A stretch of 64,000 nt of DNA from NCBI RefSeq assembly GCF_900114055.1, contig NZ_FORR01000011.1, positions 57,432-121,431 of the forward strand, in the 5' to 3' direction. The translations under genes were made by a program, and so were the position numbers. Below are positions 9,401 to 18,945 of the stretch, piece by piece. Each line of letters begins with the position of its first letter. The first letter of the stretch is position 1. Source of the stretch: Thermoflavimicrobium dichotomicum. GTDB lineage: Bacteria; Bacillota; Bacilli; Thermoactinomycetales; Thermoactinomycetaceae. The notes beneath the pieces were generated by a model. It made no database searches, was not told the origin of the DNA, and worked only from the letters and a program-made list of their open reading frames with translations.

Positions 9401-9451
9401 TGTCATCTTTCTTAACATCGCTTGACATGAAATGTGACATATGTATATAAT
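9401..9451 (+). promoter_or_regulatory. glnRA promoter with tandem GlnR boxes
   Basis: Box 1 (9401-9417, TGTCATCTTTCTTAACA) matches the GlnR/TnrA consensus TGTNA-N7-TNACA exactly. Box 2 (9423-9439, TGACATGAAATGTGACA) matches one half exactly and the other partly, and starts 22 bp downstream, about two helical turns. Box 2 overlaps a perfect -35 TTGACA (9422-9427), which is followed after 18 bp by TATAAT (9446-9451). This layout predicts repression of glnRA by GlnR bound with feedback-inhibited glutamine synthetase. Confidence 0.88.
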
Positions 9452-9496
9452 AAGAGCAAGTAAGCCATTCTGAGTAAGAGGAAGGAGAGAGCTGCG

Positions 9497-9895
9497 ATGC
9501 GAGACCAGATCCGGCGAAATATGCCTTTATTTCCCATGCGGATCGTGACCAAGTTGACGGAGCTGACCCCGCGTCAGATTCGTTATTATGAACAACAAGG
9601 ACTTATCAGTCCATCGCGGACGAGTGGGAATCAACGGCTTTTTTCCTTTAATGACGTGGATCGATTACTGGAAATCAAGTCGTTAATGGAAAAAGGTGTA
9701 AATATCGCCGGGGTTAAAGAGGTATTGTTAAAATCGCAGCAGGTGCTAGAGGCGAAAAAAGAAGTGGAGAAAGTCAAACAGGAGATGTCCGAGCAAGAGT
9801 TGCGTCGTATGTTGAAGCAACAATTGATCATTCCATCCCGCCCAGGACAAACGCATCTGATTCATGGAGAGCTTTCACGCTTCTTCCGGCACTAG
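9497..9895 (+). CDS. glnR: Nitrogen repressor GlnR (MerR family)
   Basis: A 132-residue MerR-type regulator. The winged HTH is at about 14-50 (LTPRQIRYYEQQGLI), followed by a coiled dimerisation helix and a C-terminal tail rich in R/H that in GlnR senses feedback-inhibited glutamine synthetase. ATG 9497 is preceded by GGAAGGAGAG. It forms an operon with glnA 50 bases downstream, and the two operators in its promoter indicate autoregulation. Confidence 0.95.
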   Translation: MRDQIRRNMPLFPMRIVTKLTELTPRQIRYYEQQGLISPSRTSGNQRLFSFNDVDRLLEIKSLMEKGVNIAGVKEVLLKSQQVLEAKKEVEKVKQEMSEQELRRMLKQQLIIPSRPGQTHLIHGELSRFFRH

Positions 9896-9945
9896 GTGTG
9901 AACGGCAATGGCTTAAAGAAATTGGAGTAAAGGGGAGAGCATCAA

Positions 9946-11283
9946 ATGCCAAAAAAGCTGACGAAAGAAGATATCCTGCGTATTGCCGAACAGGAAAATG
10001 TTCAGTATATCCGTCTTCAGTTTACCGATTTGCTGGGCACCATTAAAAACGTTGAGATCCCACGTAGCCAATTGGAAAAAGCATTGGATAACAAAATAAT
10101 GTTTGATGGTTCTTCGATTGAAGGTTTTGTACGCATTGAAGAATCCGATATGTACTTATATCCTGACCTCGATACTTGGGTCATTTATCCTTGGTCCAAT
10201 GATTTGGGAAAAGTAGCAGGTATCACCTGTGACATTTATAATCCGGATGGTACACCATTTGAAGGGGATCCACGTGGCATTCTGAAAAAAGTATTGAAAG
10301 AAGCAAAAGATATGGGCTTTACCGCATTCAATGTTGGAACTGAGCCAGAGTTCTTCCTGTTCAAGACAGATGAAAACGGCGAGCCAACCCTGAATCTCAA
10401 TGACCAAGGTGGATATTTTGACTTGGCACCTCTTGATTTAGGTGAAAACTGCCGACGTGATATTGTTTTGACGCTGGATAAAATGGGCTTTGAAGTAGAA
10501 GCATCCCATCATGAGGTTGCGCCTGGCCAGCATGAAATCGATTTTAAATATGCAGATGCGATTACCACAGCGGATAATATTCAAACCTTTAAGCTGGTTG
10601 TGAAAAACGTTGCCCGCAACTATGGTTTACACGCAACCTTTATGCCAAAACCGCTGTTTGGTGTGAACGGTTCTGGCATGCACTGTCATATGTCTCTCTT
10701 CAAAGGAAATGTGAATGCTTTCTATGATGAAAATGATGAATTGGGCTTAAGCGAAACGGCTCGTCATTTCCTGGCTGGAATTTTAAAACATGCACGTTCA
10801 TTTACAGCGGTAACCAACCCAACTATTAACTCCTATAAACGTTTGGTACCAGGATATGAAGCACCCTGTTATGTTGCATGGTCTCCAAAAAACCGTAGTC
10901 CATTGGTGCGAGTTCCTGCTTCTCGTGGACTGAGCACACGGATTGAAGTACGTAGTCCCGATCCATCTGCCAACCCATATCTGGCGCTTGCTGTTATGTT
11001 GAAAGCTGGTTTGGATGGAATCAAGAATAAATTGCCACTGCCTAAACAAACGGATCGTAACATCTATGTGATGGATGAAACAGAACGCAGAGATGCGGGT
11101 ATTGAAAACTTGCCAGCCAACTTGGCTGAGGCCCTTGAAGAACTGAAGAACAACCCCGTTATTTCTGAGGCATTGGGCGAACATGCATTGGCTCACTTCA
11201 TCGAAGCGAAAGAAATTGAATGGGATATGTTCCGTACACAGGTTCATCCATGGGAACGTGAACAATACATGTCATTGTATTAA
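9946..11283 (+). CDS. glnA: Glutamine synthetase, type I-alpha
   Basis: ATP-dependent synthesis of glutamine from glutamate and ammonia. The 445 residues show the expected motifs: DGSSIEGF, the metal-binding region [22 protein letters not shown] and the ATP-binding [11 protein letters not shown]. The length fits the Gram-positive GSI-alpha class, which is feedback-inhibited rather than adenylylated. ATG 9946 follows AAAGGGGAGAGC. It is second in the glnR operon and ends at a strong terminator. Confidence 0.98.
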   Translation: MPKKLTKEDILRIAEQENVQYIRLQFTDLLGTIKNVEIPRSQLEKALDNKIMFDGSSIEGFVRIEESDMYLYPDLDTWVIYPWSNDLGKVAGITCDIYNPDGTPFEGDPRGILKKVLKEAKDMGFTAFNVGTEPEFFLFKTDENGEPTLNLNDQGGYFDLAPLDLGENCRRDIVLTLDKMGFEVEASHHEVAPGQHEIDFKYADAITTADNIQTFKLVVKNVARNYGLHATFMPKPLFGVNGSGMHCHMSLFKGNVNAFYDENDELGLSETARHFLAGILKHARSFTAVTNPTINSYKRLVPGYEAPCYVAWSPKNRSPLVRVPASRGLSTRIEVRSPDPSANPYLALAVMLKAGLDGIKNKLPLPKQTDRNIYVMDETERRDAGIENLPANLAEALEELKNNPVISEALGEHALAHFIEAKEIEWDMFRTQVHPWEREQYMSLY

Positions 11284-11305
11284 TATGAGTCTGTTAAAAT
11301 TGGAC

Positions 11306-11357
11306 AACCCCTCGAGGTTAGCTGTGTAACTGACACAGTTAGCCGGAGGGGGTTTTT
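11306..11357 (+). terminator. Terminator after glnA
   Basis: An imperfect long hairpin (AACCCCTCG...GTTAGCTGTGT / ACACAGTTAGC...GGAGGGGGTT) ends in TTTTT. Confidence 0.85.
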
Positions 11358-11376
11358 CCATTTCTGGGCTTGTCCG

Positions 11377-12489
11377 TTATTTTTTTTCATAAATCGGGAA
11401 GTTTTGCTTCTCATTGATCACTTCAACAATATTTTCATATGCGTTTTTCCATTTCTTTTCTGTCAGTCCCTCATAGCCATCCAATGACGCTGGCGTTTCG
11501 GAAGGCATCGGTACAACTTCGACATGATATCCTTTTTTGTAAGTATAGATAGGCAAGAAAGAAACATGGGTGATTTGTACTTTTTTGGCTGCTGGATCTT
11601 TTACGACATCAAAGTAAATGATCGCGCTTTCATCGGTATGTTCTTTCACTTGATAGGAAATGAAATTCCCCATGGAATAAATAATGAGTTTCTCTTTCCC
11701 GTCCATTTTCACTTTTTCTACCCGTTGTAAAACATGTGGATGGTTGCCCAAAATGACATCGGCTCCGTCTTTTAGCACTTGATTGGCTACTTTTCTTTGA
11801 TATTCATTTGGTTTTCTTTGATATTCTTCACCAAAATGAAGGGAGACAGCCACAAACTCGGCTCCCTGTTTTTTAGCCTCTTGAATGTCTTTCCTGATTT
11901 GCTTTAAGTCGATTCGATTGACCAGATAATCTTCAGGAACAGGAATGCCGTTGGTTGTCTCTGTGTAGGCTAAAAATGCAAAGCGAATGCCATTTTTTTC
12001 TACGATCGTCGGTTTCCTTTGTTCAGCAGATGGAGCAGTTCCCGCTGTTTTGATTCCTTTTTCATTGACTACTTTGTATGTACGTTTGACACCGGCCGCA
12101 CCTGTGTCCATGGCATGATTGTTTGCGGTACTGACCACATCGACTCCGGCATCCTTTAATGCGTCCACGATCTCGTCAGGAGCATTGAAGTGCGGATAAC
12201 CGGTATATGGCTTTTTTCCACGCAAGGTAAACTCTAGATTCCCCACTGCCAGATCGGGTGAAGTAAGATAAGGTTTGATTTTGGTGAAGAACTGGTGAAA
12301 ATCATAGGAGCCATCTTCTTTTTCCCCATCTTTGATTTGCCAGTCATGCATCATGATATCGCCAAAAGCTGCTATCTGTACCCGACTGGGTCCTGTTTGC
12401 TTTGGTGAAGTTTTCGGCTCTTGCTTCACCGGTTTGGTTTGAAACAGGCCAAAGAAGTCGAAAAACCAGGCAACCAGGGTGAGTACCAT
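11377..12489 (-). CDS. CapA family metallophosphatase-like protein
   Basis: A CapA/PgsA-type protein, known from poly-gamma-glutamate synthesis loci, with a calcineurin-like metal site: GDIMMHD, NLEF, TANNHAMD and LGNHPHV are visible in order. An N-terminal membrane anchor precedes a proline/lysine-rich linker, so the catalytic part lies outside the membrane. The annotated ATG (12489) lacks a close ribosome site. The frame continues upstream to a CTG at 12522 that would add LKKLWITIPFI and sits 10 bases after GGGAG, so a CTG start is possible. No pgs genes are nearby, and the substrate is unknown. Confidence 0.85.
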   Translation of the reverse strand: MVLTLVAWFFDFFGLFQTKPVKQEPKTSPKQTGPSRVQIAAFGDIMMHDWQIKDGEKEDGSYDFHQFFTKIKPYLTSPDLAVGNLEFTLRGKKPYTGYPHFNAPDEIVDALKDAGVDVVSTANNHAMDTGAAGVKRTYKVVNEKGIKTAGTAPSAEQRKPTIVEKNGIRFAFLAYTETTNGIPVPEDYLVNRIDLKQIRKDIQEAKKQGAEFVAVSLHFGEEYQRKPNEYQRKVANQVLKDGADVILGNHPHVLQRVEKVKMDGKEKLIIYSMGNFISYQVKEHTDESAIIYFDVVKDPAAKKVQITHVSFLPIYTYKKGYHVEVVPMPSETPASLDGYEGLTEKKWKNAYENIVEVINEKQNFPIYEKK

Positions 12490-12631
12490 AATGAACGGTA
12501 TCGTGATCCATAGTTTTTTCAGAACAGATCATCTCCCATAATAAATAAAATTTTTTTATATTATTTGCTTCCTAAATATCATAGAATATTTTTGTTTGTC
12601 ATGGCTATCTTTTTCGAGATTGTTACTAGAA

Positions 12632-12661
12632 TTGACTCATTTTGAATGATGACGGTATAAT
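12632..12661 (+). promoter_or_regulatory. asnS sigma-A promoter
   Basis: TTGACT (12632-12637), an 18-bp spacer and TATAAT (12656-12661), 37 bases before the asnS start. Confidence 0.75.
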
Positions 12662-12697
12662 CAAATTTAGCTTGATTTTTGGATGGGGGTTACACAC

Positions 12698-13990
12698 GTG
12701 TTGGTAAGAATTGATCGTATTTCTGAACATGTCGGTCAAGAGATCAAAATTGGCGGATGGTTATACAACAAGCGTTCCAGTGGAAAAATCCAGTTTTTAC
12801 AGTTAAGAGATGGTACTGGATTTGTCCAGGGAGTATTGGTGAAAAATCAGGTAGAGCCGGAAGTGTGGGAAACAGCCAAACAATTGACACAGGAAAGCTC
12901 GCTCTATGTTTGGGGTGTAGTGCGGGCCGATGAACGGGCTCCCAGTGGTTATGAGCTGGATGTAACCAAGGTGGAGATTATTCAGTTAGCCGAAGAGTAT
13001 CCCATTCAGAAAAAAGAGCATGGTGTCGATTTCCTGATGGATCATCGCCATTTATGGATTCGTTCACCCAGACAGCGGGCTATTTTGAAGATTCGTGCCG
13101 AGATTATCCGTGCGATTCAGGATCACTTGAATCAACAAGGGTTTACATTGGTTGATCCGCCCATTTTGACTCCATCAGCCTGTGAAGGGACAACCAATTT
13201 ATTCCACACCAAATATTTTGATGAAGATGCTTATTTAACCCAAAGTGGACAGTTGTATATGGAAGCAGCAGCGATGGCATTGAACCGGGTGTATTCGTTT
13301 GGCCCTACATTCCGGGCAGAAAAATCCAAAACCCGTCGTCATCTCATCGAGTTCTGGATGATTGAACCGGAAATGGCTTTTGTCGATCATGAAGGAAATC
13401 TGGAAATCCAGGAACAGTTAGTGGCTCATATTGTAGATCATGTATTGAATCATTGTCAGGCAGAATTAAAAACACTCGGTCGGGATCTCAGCGCCTTGGA
13501 AAAGGTAAAAGCACCATTCCCACGCATTACGTATGATGAAGCTGTTGAGCTGTTACATAGGGAAGGTTTCTCCGATTTTCAGTGGGGAGATGATTTTGGC
13601 GCACCACATGAAACCAAAATCGCTGAAAGCTTTGACCGTCCTGTATTCATTACCCATTATCCGACCGAAGTCAAGGCTTTTTATATGAAACCGGACCCCA
13701 ACCGTCCCGAGGTGGTTTTATGTGCAGACTTAATTGCTCCAGAGGGATATGGTGAAATTATCGGAGGAAGCCAGCGGATTGATGACCCAGAGTTATTGGC
13801 AGAGCGTTTTGAAGTCCATCGCTTGCCAAAAGAAGCTTATGCATGGTATCTGGATTTGCGCAAATATGGCTCGGTGCCACACTCTGGCTTCGGACTTGGT
13901 TTGGAAAGAACGGTTGCATGGATTTGTGGACTGGAACACGTACGTGAAACCATTCCATTCCCACGCATGTTGAACCGATTGTACCCATAA
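12698..13990 (+). CDS. asnS: Asparaginyl-tRNA synthetase
   Basis: A class IIb synthetase that charges tRNA-Asn. An N-terminal OB-fold anticodon-binding domain (about 1-110) is followed by the catalytic core with motif 2 ([15 protein letters not shown]) and motif 3 ([15 protein letters not shown]). I chose GTG 12698, 8 bases after GGGGG. The in-frame ATG at 12683 would overlap that ribosome site. The 430-residue length is normal. It is monocistronic, with its own promoter and terminator. Confidence 0.95.
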   Translation: MLVRIDRISEHVGQEIKIGGWLYNKRSSGKIQFLQLRDGTGFVQGVLVKNQVEPEVWETAKQLTQESSLYVWGVVRADERAPSGYELDVTKVEIIQLAEEYPIQKKEHGVDFLMDHRHLWIRSPRQRAILKIRAEIIRAIQDHLNQQGFTLVDPPILTPSACEGTTNLFHTKYFDEDAYLTQSGQLYMEAAAMALNRVYSFGPTFRAEKSKTRRHLIEFWMIEPEMAFVDHEGNLEIQEQLVAHIVDHVLNHCQAELKTLGRDLSALEKVKAPFPRITYDEAVELLHREGFSDFQWGDDFGAPHETKIAESFDRPVFITHYPTEVKAFYMKPDPNRPEVVLCADLIAPEGYGEIIGGSQRIDDPELLAERFEVHRLPKEAYAWYLDLRKYGSVPHSGFGLGLERTVAWICGLEHVRETIPFPRMLNRLYP

Positions 13991-14039
13991 TCGTTGATGA
14001 TTTAAGGGGAAAGATTGACCATTCCTTGATCTGTTTTTG

Positions 14040-14067
14040 GAGGCATGCAAATGCATGTCTCTTTTTT
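14040..14067 (+). terminator. Terminator after asnS
   Basis: Stem GAGGCATGCA / TGCATGTCTC with a tiny loop, followed by six T residues. Just downstream, CTTTGTCAACAAACCGG (about 14075) resembles an end fragment of the dispersed repeat family. Confidence 0.85.
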
Positions 14068-14181
14068 ACGCAATCTTTGTCAACAAACCGGAGAGTTAAT
14101 TCTCATGCTTTTTTATTTTTCAAGTCTGTTTCTAAACAGGCAATCAATGATATAGTTATAGATTGAGAAAGGAGGATGAAC

Positions 14182-14904
14182 ATGGAACAGAATAAAGTAG
14201 TGCAAACTAGACTGGTTCATCTCCTCCAAGAGGGTTCCATTGCATTGCCGGTTGTACTGTTTAAGGAATACAAGCGTTTGGGTCTTTCCGAAAAAGAAGT
14301 GATGCTACTCATTCATCTTTATTTGTATCAGGAAAAAGAACATAAAACATTTCCGACGATCAACGAACTGGAAGAACGGATGAATGTAACAGCGGATGAG
14401 CTGATTCAGCTCATCGAAAGATTGGTCCGTAGTGGATTGTTGGAAATTGAAGAGGAAGTGAATGAAAGCGGTCTTCACTCAGAGCGTTACTGTTTAACCC
14501 CTTTGTTCGAACGGTTGGCTATCTCCTATATGGAAAGACAAAATGAAACCGAGGAGAAACAGGAAAACAGTTATGAAAACATTTTCCATCTGTTTGAACA
14601 GGAGTTTGGTCGTCCGCTTTCTCCGTGGGAGTGTGAAACATTAGCTCAATGGATTGATGTAGACGGTTATAAAGAGGAATTGATTGAAGCGGCTCTAAGA
14701 GAAGCCATTTTTTGCGGGAAAATGAGTATTCGCTATATTGATCGCATTCTATTAGAATGGCAACAAAACCAGATTGAAACCGTCGAGCAAGCGATCGAAT
14801 ATTCTAGAAAATTTAGACAAAGGGGAATGTTATACCAGTCAACAGAGAAGAGCCAGCGTGCGAAGCCAGCATTCTCTTTTTATAACTGGGTAAATCAAGA
14901 GTGA
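14182..14904 (+). CDS. dnaD: DNA replication initiation protein DnaD
   Basis: DnaD helps load the replicative helicase at oriC and at PriA-dependent restarts. The 240-residue protein has an N-terminal winged-helix oligomerisation domain (LSEKEVMLLIHLYLY onward) and the C-terminal DnaD/DnaB2 domain with a YxxxI-like region (LLEWQQNQIETVEQAIEY). ATG 14182 is 6 bases after AAAGGAGG. ATG 14176 lies too close to it. As in B. subtilis it follows asnS. Confidence 0.93.
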   Translation: MEQNKVVQTRLVHLLQEGSIALPVVLFKEYKRLGLSEKEVMLLIHLYLYQEKEHKTFPTINELEERMNVTADELIQLIERLVRSGLLEIEEEVNESGLHSERYCLTPLFERLAISYMERQNETEEKQENSYENIFHLFEQEFGRPLSPWECETLAQWIDVDGYKEELIEAALREAIFCGKMSIRYIDRILLEWQQNQIETVEQAIEYSRKFRQRGMLYQSTEKSQRAKPAFSFYNWVNQE

Positions 14905-14929
14905 TTTTTCATAGAATGAACACATAGAT

Positions 14930-14958
14930 CCTAGCAGTATGATTGCTAGGGTTTTTTT
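14930..14958 (+). terminator. Terminator after dnaD
   Basis: Stem CCTAGCA / TGCTAGG followed by eight T residues with one G at the start. Confidence 0.88.
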
Positions 14959-15020
14959 ATTGATTATATTGTCTATCAAGATCATCATCCGATGAGATAG
15001 GATATGTAAGCCACAGTAAA

Positions 15021-15134
15021 GTTGAACCCGGTTTTCCTTTTCCAGTTGAACGACTTCTTGCTCGTATTTATAGAGCGGGAGTGAAACGGAAAAGGAAAAT
15101 CGGCATATAACGGAAACTTTGTCAACAAGCTGAT
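15021..15134 (+). repeat. Dispersed palindromic element, copy 1
   Basis: The core 15028-15103 is a near-perfect 16-bp inverted repeat: CCGGTTTTCCTTTTCC and GGAAAAGGAAAATCGG. It encloses a smaller stem GCTC...GAGC and the conserved GGGAGTGAAACGG. The right flank CATATAACGGAAACTTTG-TCAACAAGCTGA is shared with the other copies. The left end is partly lost (GTTGAACCCGG). Confidence 0.85.
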
Positions 15135-15233
15135 AGAAATATGGATTGATTTTGACATGATTTCTCTGATGATACATATGTATAAATTATGGGTGTCAAA
15201 ATGGATTTTTTATAAAGGGGGCGGGGTGATCAC

Positions 15234-15455
15234 ATGAAACCGACTTTATGGGGATTCGGCTGGTTTCATCCTAAAGACGATGAGAAAACGGGCTGTGGAT
15301 GGCTCCATTCTCGGCCGGGTGAAAATTTTGGTTTTGATTGGTCACTGGTGGGGACCGGTGCTCAGGATCAGCAAGAAAAAATCCAATGGAGTAACAGCCC
15401 TTTTTCCATGTTGGGGGCACCTCGTCGCTGCGAATGCTGTGGCCAGGTTTATTGA
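15234..15455 (+). CDS. Small hypothetical protein with C-terminal Cys cluster
   Basis: A 73-residue ORF that I do not recognise. It is rich in W, G and F and ends in RRCECCGQVY, a possible metal-binding or disulfide cluster. ATG 15234 follows AAAGGGGGCGGGGTGATCAC, a usable ribosome site, and a terminator follows 27 bases after the stop. That supports a transcribed gene. It lies between two direct copies of the dispersed repeat. A longer ORF in another frame (15280-15555) overlaps it and has no ribosome site. Confidence 0.45.
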   Translation: MKPTLWGFGWFHPKDDEKTGCGWLHSRPGENFGFDWSLVGTGAQDQQEKIQWSNSPFSMLGAPRRCECCGQVY

Positions 15456-15482
15456 AGTGATAGGCTTCTCAATGGAATTCGG

Positions 15483-15513
15483 CTTGCTCACCGAAGGCAA
15501 GTCGATTTTTTTG
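15483..15513 (+). terminator. Probable terminator of the small ORF
   Basis: Stem CTTGC / GCAAG with the TCACCGAAG loop, then GTCGATTTTTTT. It also explains the end of a short transcript from the 15234 gene. Confidence 0.6.
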
Positions 15514-15553
15514 TGTGTTTATGACAAAAAAAGGGGAATTGAGGCCGCTCTAT

Positions 15554-15662
15554 AAACCCGGTTTTCCTTTTCCAGTTGAACGACTTCTTGCTCGTTTTTA
15601 AGCAACGGGAGTGAAACGGAAAAGGAAAACCGGCATATAATGAAACTTTGTCAACAGACTGA
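15554..15662 (+). repeat. Dispersed palindromic element, copy 2
   Basis: Same orientation as copy 1. The core 15558-15633 carries CCGGTTTTCCTTTTCC and a perfect partner GGAAAAGGAAAACCGG, the same GGGAGTGAAACGG loop and the right flank AAACTTTGTCAACAGACTGA. The left flank begins GAGGCCG, like copy 4, but the GTTGACAAA end is altered. Confidence 0.88.
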
Positions 15663-15741
15663 GGAAATAGTTTTTCTCGAAAAATGATAGAAGATCCAAT
15701 ATGATAGAAAAAGAAGGTTGGGGTGAAAGAGGTGTAACAGA

Positions 15742-17892
15742 TTGGCTGCAATCAAAGATGCGGAGAGGCTGTTGAAGCAGATTTATGGCTATTCTTCATT
15801 TCGGCATGGTCAACGGCAACTCATTGAGTCGATTCTGCAAGGAAAGGATATGCTGGGAATTTTACCAACGGGTGGGGGAAAATCGATCTGTTATCAGATT
15901 CCGGCATTGATGTTAGACGGGGTTACCATTGTCATTTCTCCCTTGATTTCGTTGATGAAAGATCAAGTGGATGCTCTGAAACAGCTGGGAATTCCTGCTA
16001 CCTATATCAATAGCTCTCTGAGCTTCGAAGAGATTCAGCGACGGATTCGCAAGACCAAAGAAGAAAAGGTTAAAATCCTGTATATCGCACCCGAACGTTT
16101 GGAATCAGATTCGTTTCTTTCATTACTCCAATCGATTCAGGTATCATTGGTAGCTGTGGATGAAGCGCATTGCATTTCACAGTGGGGGCATGATTTTCGC
16201 CCAAGTTATTTACATATAGGAAAAATGATTGATCAGCTTCCGAAACGACCCATTGTTGTGGCACTTACCGCTACCGCTACCCAGCTGGTACGACAAGATA
16301 TTTTGGACAACTTGTCGATCCCTCCATCCCATGTTTTAATTACGAGTTTTCAACGGCCGAATTTACGTTTTACCGTTCTGCATGGTTTGGACAAGCGGGA
16401 TTATATTGTAAATTATCTGCGTCAGCATCCGAACCAAGCTGGGATCATTTATTGTGCCACCCGAAAAGATGTAGATCAATTGTATACATATCTTTCCAAT
16501 CTGGACTTTTGTATCGGAAGATATCATGCTGGAATGGACGAAAGGGAACGGGACCAAATACAGGAACAGTTTTCTTTTGATCGGATTTCAGTGATGGTCG
16601 CCACCAATGCCTTTGGCATGGGTATTGATAAATCCAATGTTCGTTTTGTGATTCACTACAATATGCCCAAAAACCTGGAAAATTACTATCAAGAGGCAGG
16701 ACGGGCCGGTCGGGACGGGGAAGAGAGCGAATGTATTTTGCTTTACCATCCCCAAGATGTTCATATCCAGCGCTATTTGATCGAACAATCGGATTTAATT
16801 CCAGAACGTAAGCAATACGAGCTGAAGAAATTACAGGAGATGAAAAATTACTGCCTGACCCAACAATGTTTGCAGCAGACCATTGTTCATTATTTTGATG
16901 ATCAAAGTGAAGAAACGTGTGGCAAATGCAGTAATTGTCAAAAATATCGTCAGGATGCACAAGTAGAGATGATCGATCTGACGACAGAAGCGCAGAAAAT
17001 TTTCTCCTGTATCAAACGCATGCGTGAAAAGTTTGGATTGTCACTCGTAGCTCGAGTTTTAAAAGGGTCCAAATCGCAAAAGGTGAAACAGTTTGGTTTT
17101 GACCGTCTGCCCACATATGGTTTGATGAAAGAGCATACAGAAAAAGAGATTTATCAATTGTGTCAGGTATTGGCCGCAGAAGGTTATATCCAAACTGTAT
17201 ATTCTTCTTCTGCATATCCAGTTGCCAAACTAACAGAAAAAGCGATAGAAGTGCTCAAAGGGCAAAGAAAAGTAATCCATCGCCGATTGAAAACAAAAGA
17301 AGTTGCACTCGGTACCCAATCCCCGCGCGAAGAGTTGTTTGAGGCGTTACGCAAGTTAAGGCAAGAGATTTCGCAACAGGAACAAGTGCCCCCTTATATG
17401 ATCTTTCATGACAGTACCCTCAAAGTGATGTGTGAGCTGCTGCCGCAAAACAGGCAGGAAATGCTCAAAGTCAAAGGAATGGGAACTCATAAGTATGAAC
17501 GGTATGGCAAACACTTTTTGCCAGTGATTCAGGAATATGTACAGAAATTTCAATTAGTCCCTGCCCAGTCCGGGCAGAAAGAAAATATGGCAAGCCACAT
17601 CATTACTTACCAGATGTTGCAACAAGGAAAAACATTGGAGGAAATAGCGAATGAAAGGCAGCTCCATATCCACACAATCCAAGACCATCTCTTTCGCTGT
17701 GATGTGGAAGGATTTCCGATTCGATGGGATGAGTATATCCCTCCCCAATATGAAGAAATGATTGAACAAGCCATTGATAAACTGGGTGCACATAAACTGA
17801 AACCCATTAAAGAAGCATTGCCGGAAGAAGTCAGTTATTTTGCCATTAAAGCGGTTATTGCCCGCAGACAGCAGATGGTAGCCAAAAAGTGA
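15742..17892 (+). CDS. recQ: ATP-dependent DNA helicase RecQ
   Basis: A 3'-5' superfamily 2 DNA helicase. The 716 residues carry Walker A ([15 protein letters not shown]), DEAH box with the RecQ-specific loop ([15 protein letters not shown]), motif VI ([11 protein letters not shown]), a zinc-binding RQC region (CLTQQC...CGKCSNC), a winged helix and an HRDC domain (about 530-600). A C-terminal helix-turn-helix extension follows (about 610-716). TTG 15742 follows AGAGGTG. It is a full-length bacterial RecQ with the extra C-terminal HTH seen in some Bacillales. Confidence 0.95.
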   Translation: MAAIKDAERLLKQIYGYSSFRHGQRQLIESILQGKDMLGILPTGGGKSICYQIPALMLDGVTIVISPLISLMKDQVDALKQLGIPATYINSSLSFEEIQRRIRKTKEEKVKILYIAPERLESDSFLSLLQSIQVSLVAVDEAHCISQWGHDFRPSYLHIGKMIDQLPKRPIVVALTATATQLVRQDILDNLSIPPSHVLITSFQRPNLRFTVLHGLDKRDYIVNYLRQHPNQAGIIYCATRKDVDQLYTYLSNLDFCIGRYHAGMDERERDQIQEQFSFDRISVMVATNAFGMGIDKSNVRFVIHYNMPKNLENYYQEAGRAGRDGEESECILLYHPQDVHIQRYLIEQSDLIPERKQYELKKLQEMKNYCLTQQCLQQTIVHYFDDQSEETCGKCSNCQKYRQDAQVEMIDLTTEAQKIFSCIKRMREKFGLSLVARVLKGSKSQKVKQFGFDRLPTYGLMKEHTEKEIYQLCQVLAAEGYIQTVYSSSAYPVAKLTEKAIEVLKGQRKVIHRRLKTKEVALGTQSPREELFEALRKLRQEISQQEQVPPYMIFHDSTLKVMCELLPQNRQEMLKVKGMGTHKYERYGKHFLPVIQEYVQKFQLVPAQSGQKENMASHIITYQMLQQGKTLEEIANERQLHIHTIQDHLFRCDVEGFPIRWDEYIPPQYEEMIEQAIDKLGAHKLKPIKEALPEEVSYFAIKAVIARRQQMVAKK

Positions 17893-17911
17893 ACGGCATC
17901 ATGCGAAATTT

Positions 17912-17938
17912 ACACCCTGATGGATAGGGTGTTTTTTT
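17912..17938 (+). terminator. Terminator after recQ
   Basis: Stem ACACCCT / AGGGTGT followed by a T-rich tract. Confidence 0.88.
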
Positions 17939-18031
17939 ACTTTTATTTAGATAAAAGGAATTATTGACAACAAAAAAATTACGTAATAATATATTTGTAC
18001 GATAGTTATTTTTTTTATGGAGTGATATCGA

Positions 18032-18640
18032 GTGACAGAAATCATGGAAGCCTATCTTGTCCAATTGCCTGAACAGGCCTCTGCTGTCCTCCATCCCATC
18101 CGGGGAGAAATTTTGTCGCAATTGAGCGAACCAGCATCTGCAGCAGAAGTGGCACGCCGAATGAATGAGAAACCGCAACGCATTAACTATCACTTGAAAA
18201 TATTGGAAAAAGTAGGGTTGGTGAAGAAAGTAGGAACCAGACAGGTAAAAAACCTGGTTGAAGTTTTGTATCAGGCGGTGGCGCGTGCCTTTATTTTGTC
18301 AGATTCACTGGGTATTCATCCTGAAGCCATTCAGCAAGTGAAAGATCAGCATGCGCTTGCCCATCTGATTTATACGAGTGAGCAGATCAGGAAAGATGCC
18401 TTAGCGCTCATGGATCAGTCGGATGAAGGGGAAACCATTCCTAGTGCTACCTTGCAAACCCAGGTATATTTGCGAAATGAAGATGAACGTGAGGCGTTTG
18501 TTCAGGAGTATGTAGCCATGTTGAAGCAGCTGGCTGCAAAATATCAGTCTTCTGAAGCGAGCAACGCTTATCAGGTGGTATTGGCTGTTTATCCCCATCC
18601 TGGAAAGGAAGAGAAAGATGGCTCGAGAAAGGCAAAGTAA
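18032..18640 (+). CDS. ArsR-type winged-helix regulator
   Basis: A 202-residue protein with an N-terminal winged HTH: LHPIRGEILSQLSEPASAAEVARRM is helix 1-2, and KPQRINYHLKILEKVGLVKKVG is the recognition helix and wing. A C-terminal domain follows that I do not recognise. GTG 18032 is preceded by GGAGTGATATC. Its 3' end overlaps the next small gene by 23 bases. The ligand and targets cannot be told from the sequence. Confidence 0.8.
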   Translation: MTEIMEAYLVQLPEQASAVLHPIRGEILSQLSEPASAAEVARRMNEKPQRINYHLKILEKVGLVKKVGTRQVKNLVEVLYQAVARAFILSDSLGIHPEAIQQVKDQHALAHLIYTSEQIRKDALALMDQSDEGETIPSATLQTQVYLRNEDEREAFVQEYVAMLKQLAAKYQSSEASNAYQVVLAVYPHPGKEEKDGSRKAK

Positions 18641-18860
18641 AAAGGATCAACGGTTGCAAAAGAATTCAGGCGAAAACAGACCGGCAAGTAATGTCATTCC
18701 TTTTCATCCCAAAATGGATACGAAAGAACTGCCGGTTCGTTCGACATGGACCGTAGAAGTGAAGGAAAATCACTTACCTGTGAAAATAACGCAGGTTTCT
18801 TCTGGATTTGGTCGGGTTCGGGCGATGATGAATGGGGAAGCAATGGTTTTGGCTTCATAG
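18618..18860 (+). CDS. Small basic hypothetical protein
   Basis: An 80-residue protein with a charged N-terminus (MARERQSKKDQRLQKN) and a short beta-rich C-terminal part. I do not recognise it. ATG 18618 follows GGAAAGGAAGAGAAAG, inside the 3' end of the upstream regulator, so the two genes are probably co-translated. The ORF fits the strand and codon use of its neighbours. Confidence 0.65.
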   Translation: MARERQSKKDQRLQKNSGENRPASNVIPFHPKMDTKELPVRSTWTVEVKENHLPVKITQVSSGFGRVRAMMNGEAMVLAS

Positions 18861-18945
18861 TATTCAAGAATCAGGCAAGCTGGAGTCGGTTTCTTTTTGG
18901 GATCATGAATAGAAAACTGGAGGAATATGCCGATTTTACAATAGA

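Noticed and set aside
15280..15555. 91-codon frame overlapping the small Cys-tailed ORF
   Set aside because: No ribosome site, runs through the terminator and into the next repeat copy, and the composition is not protein-like.
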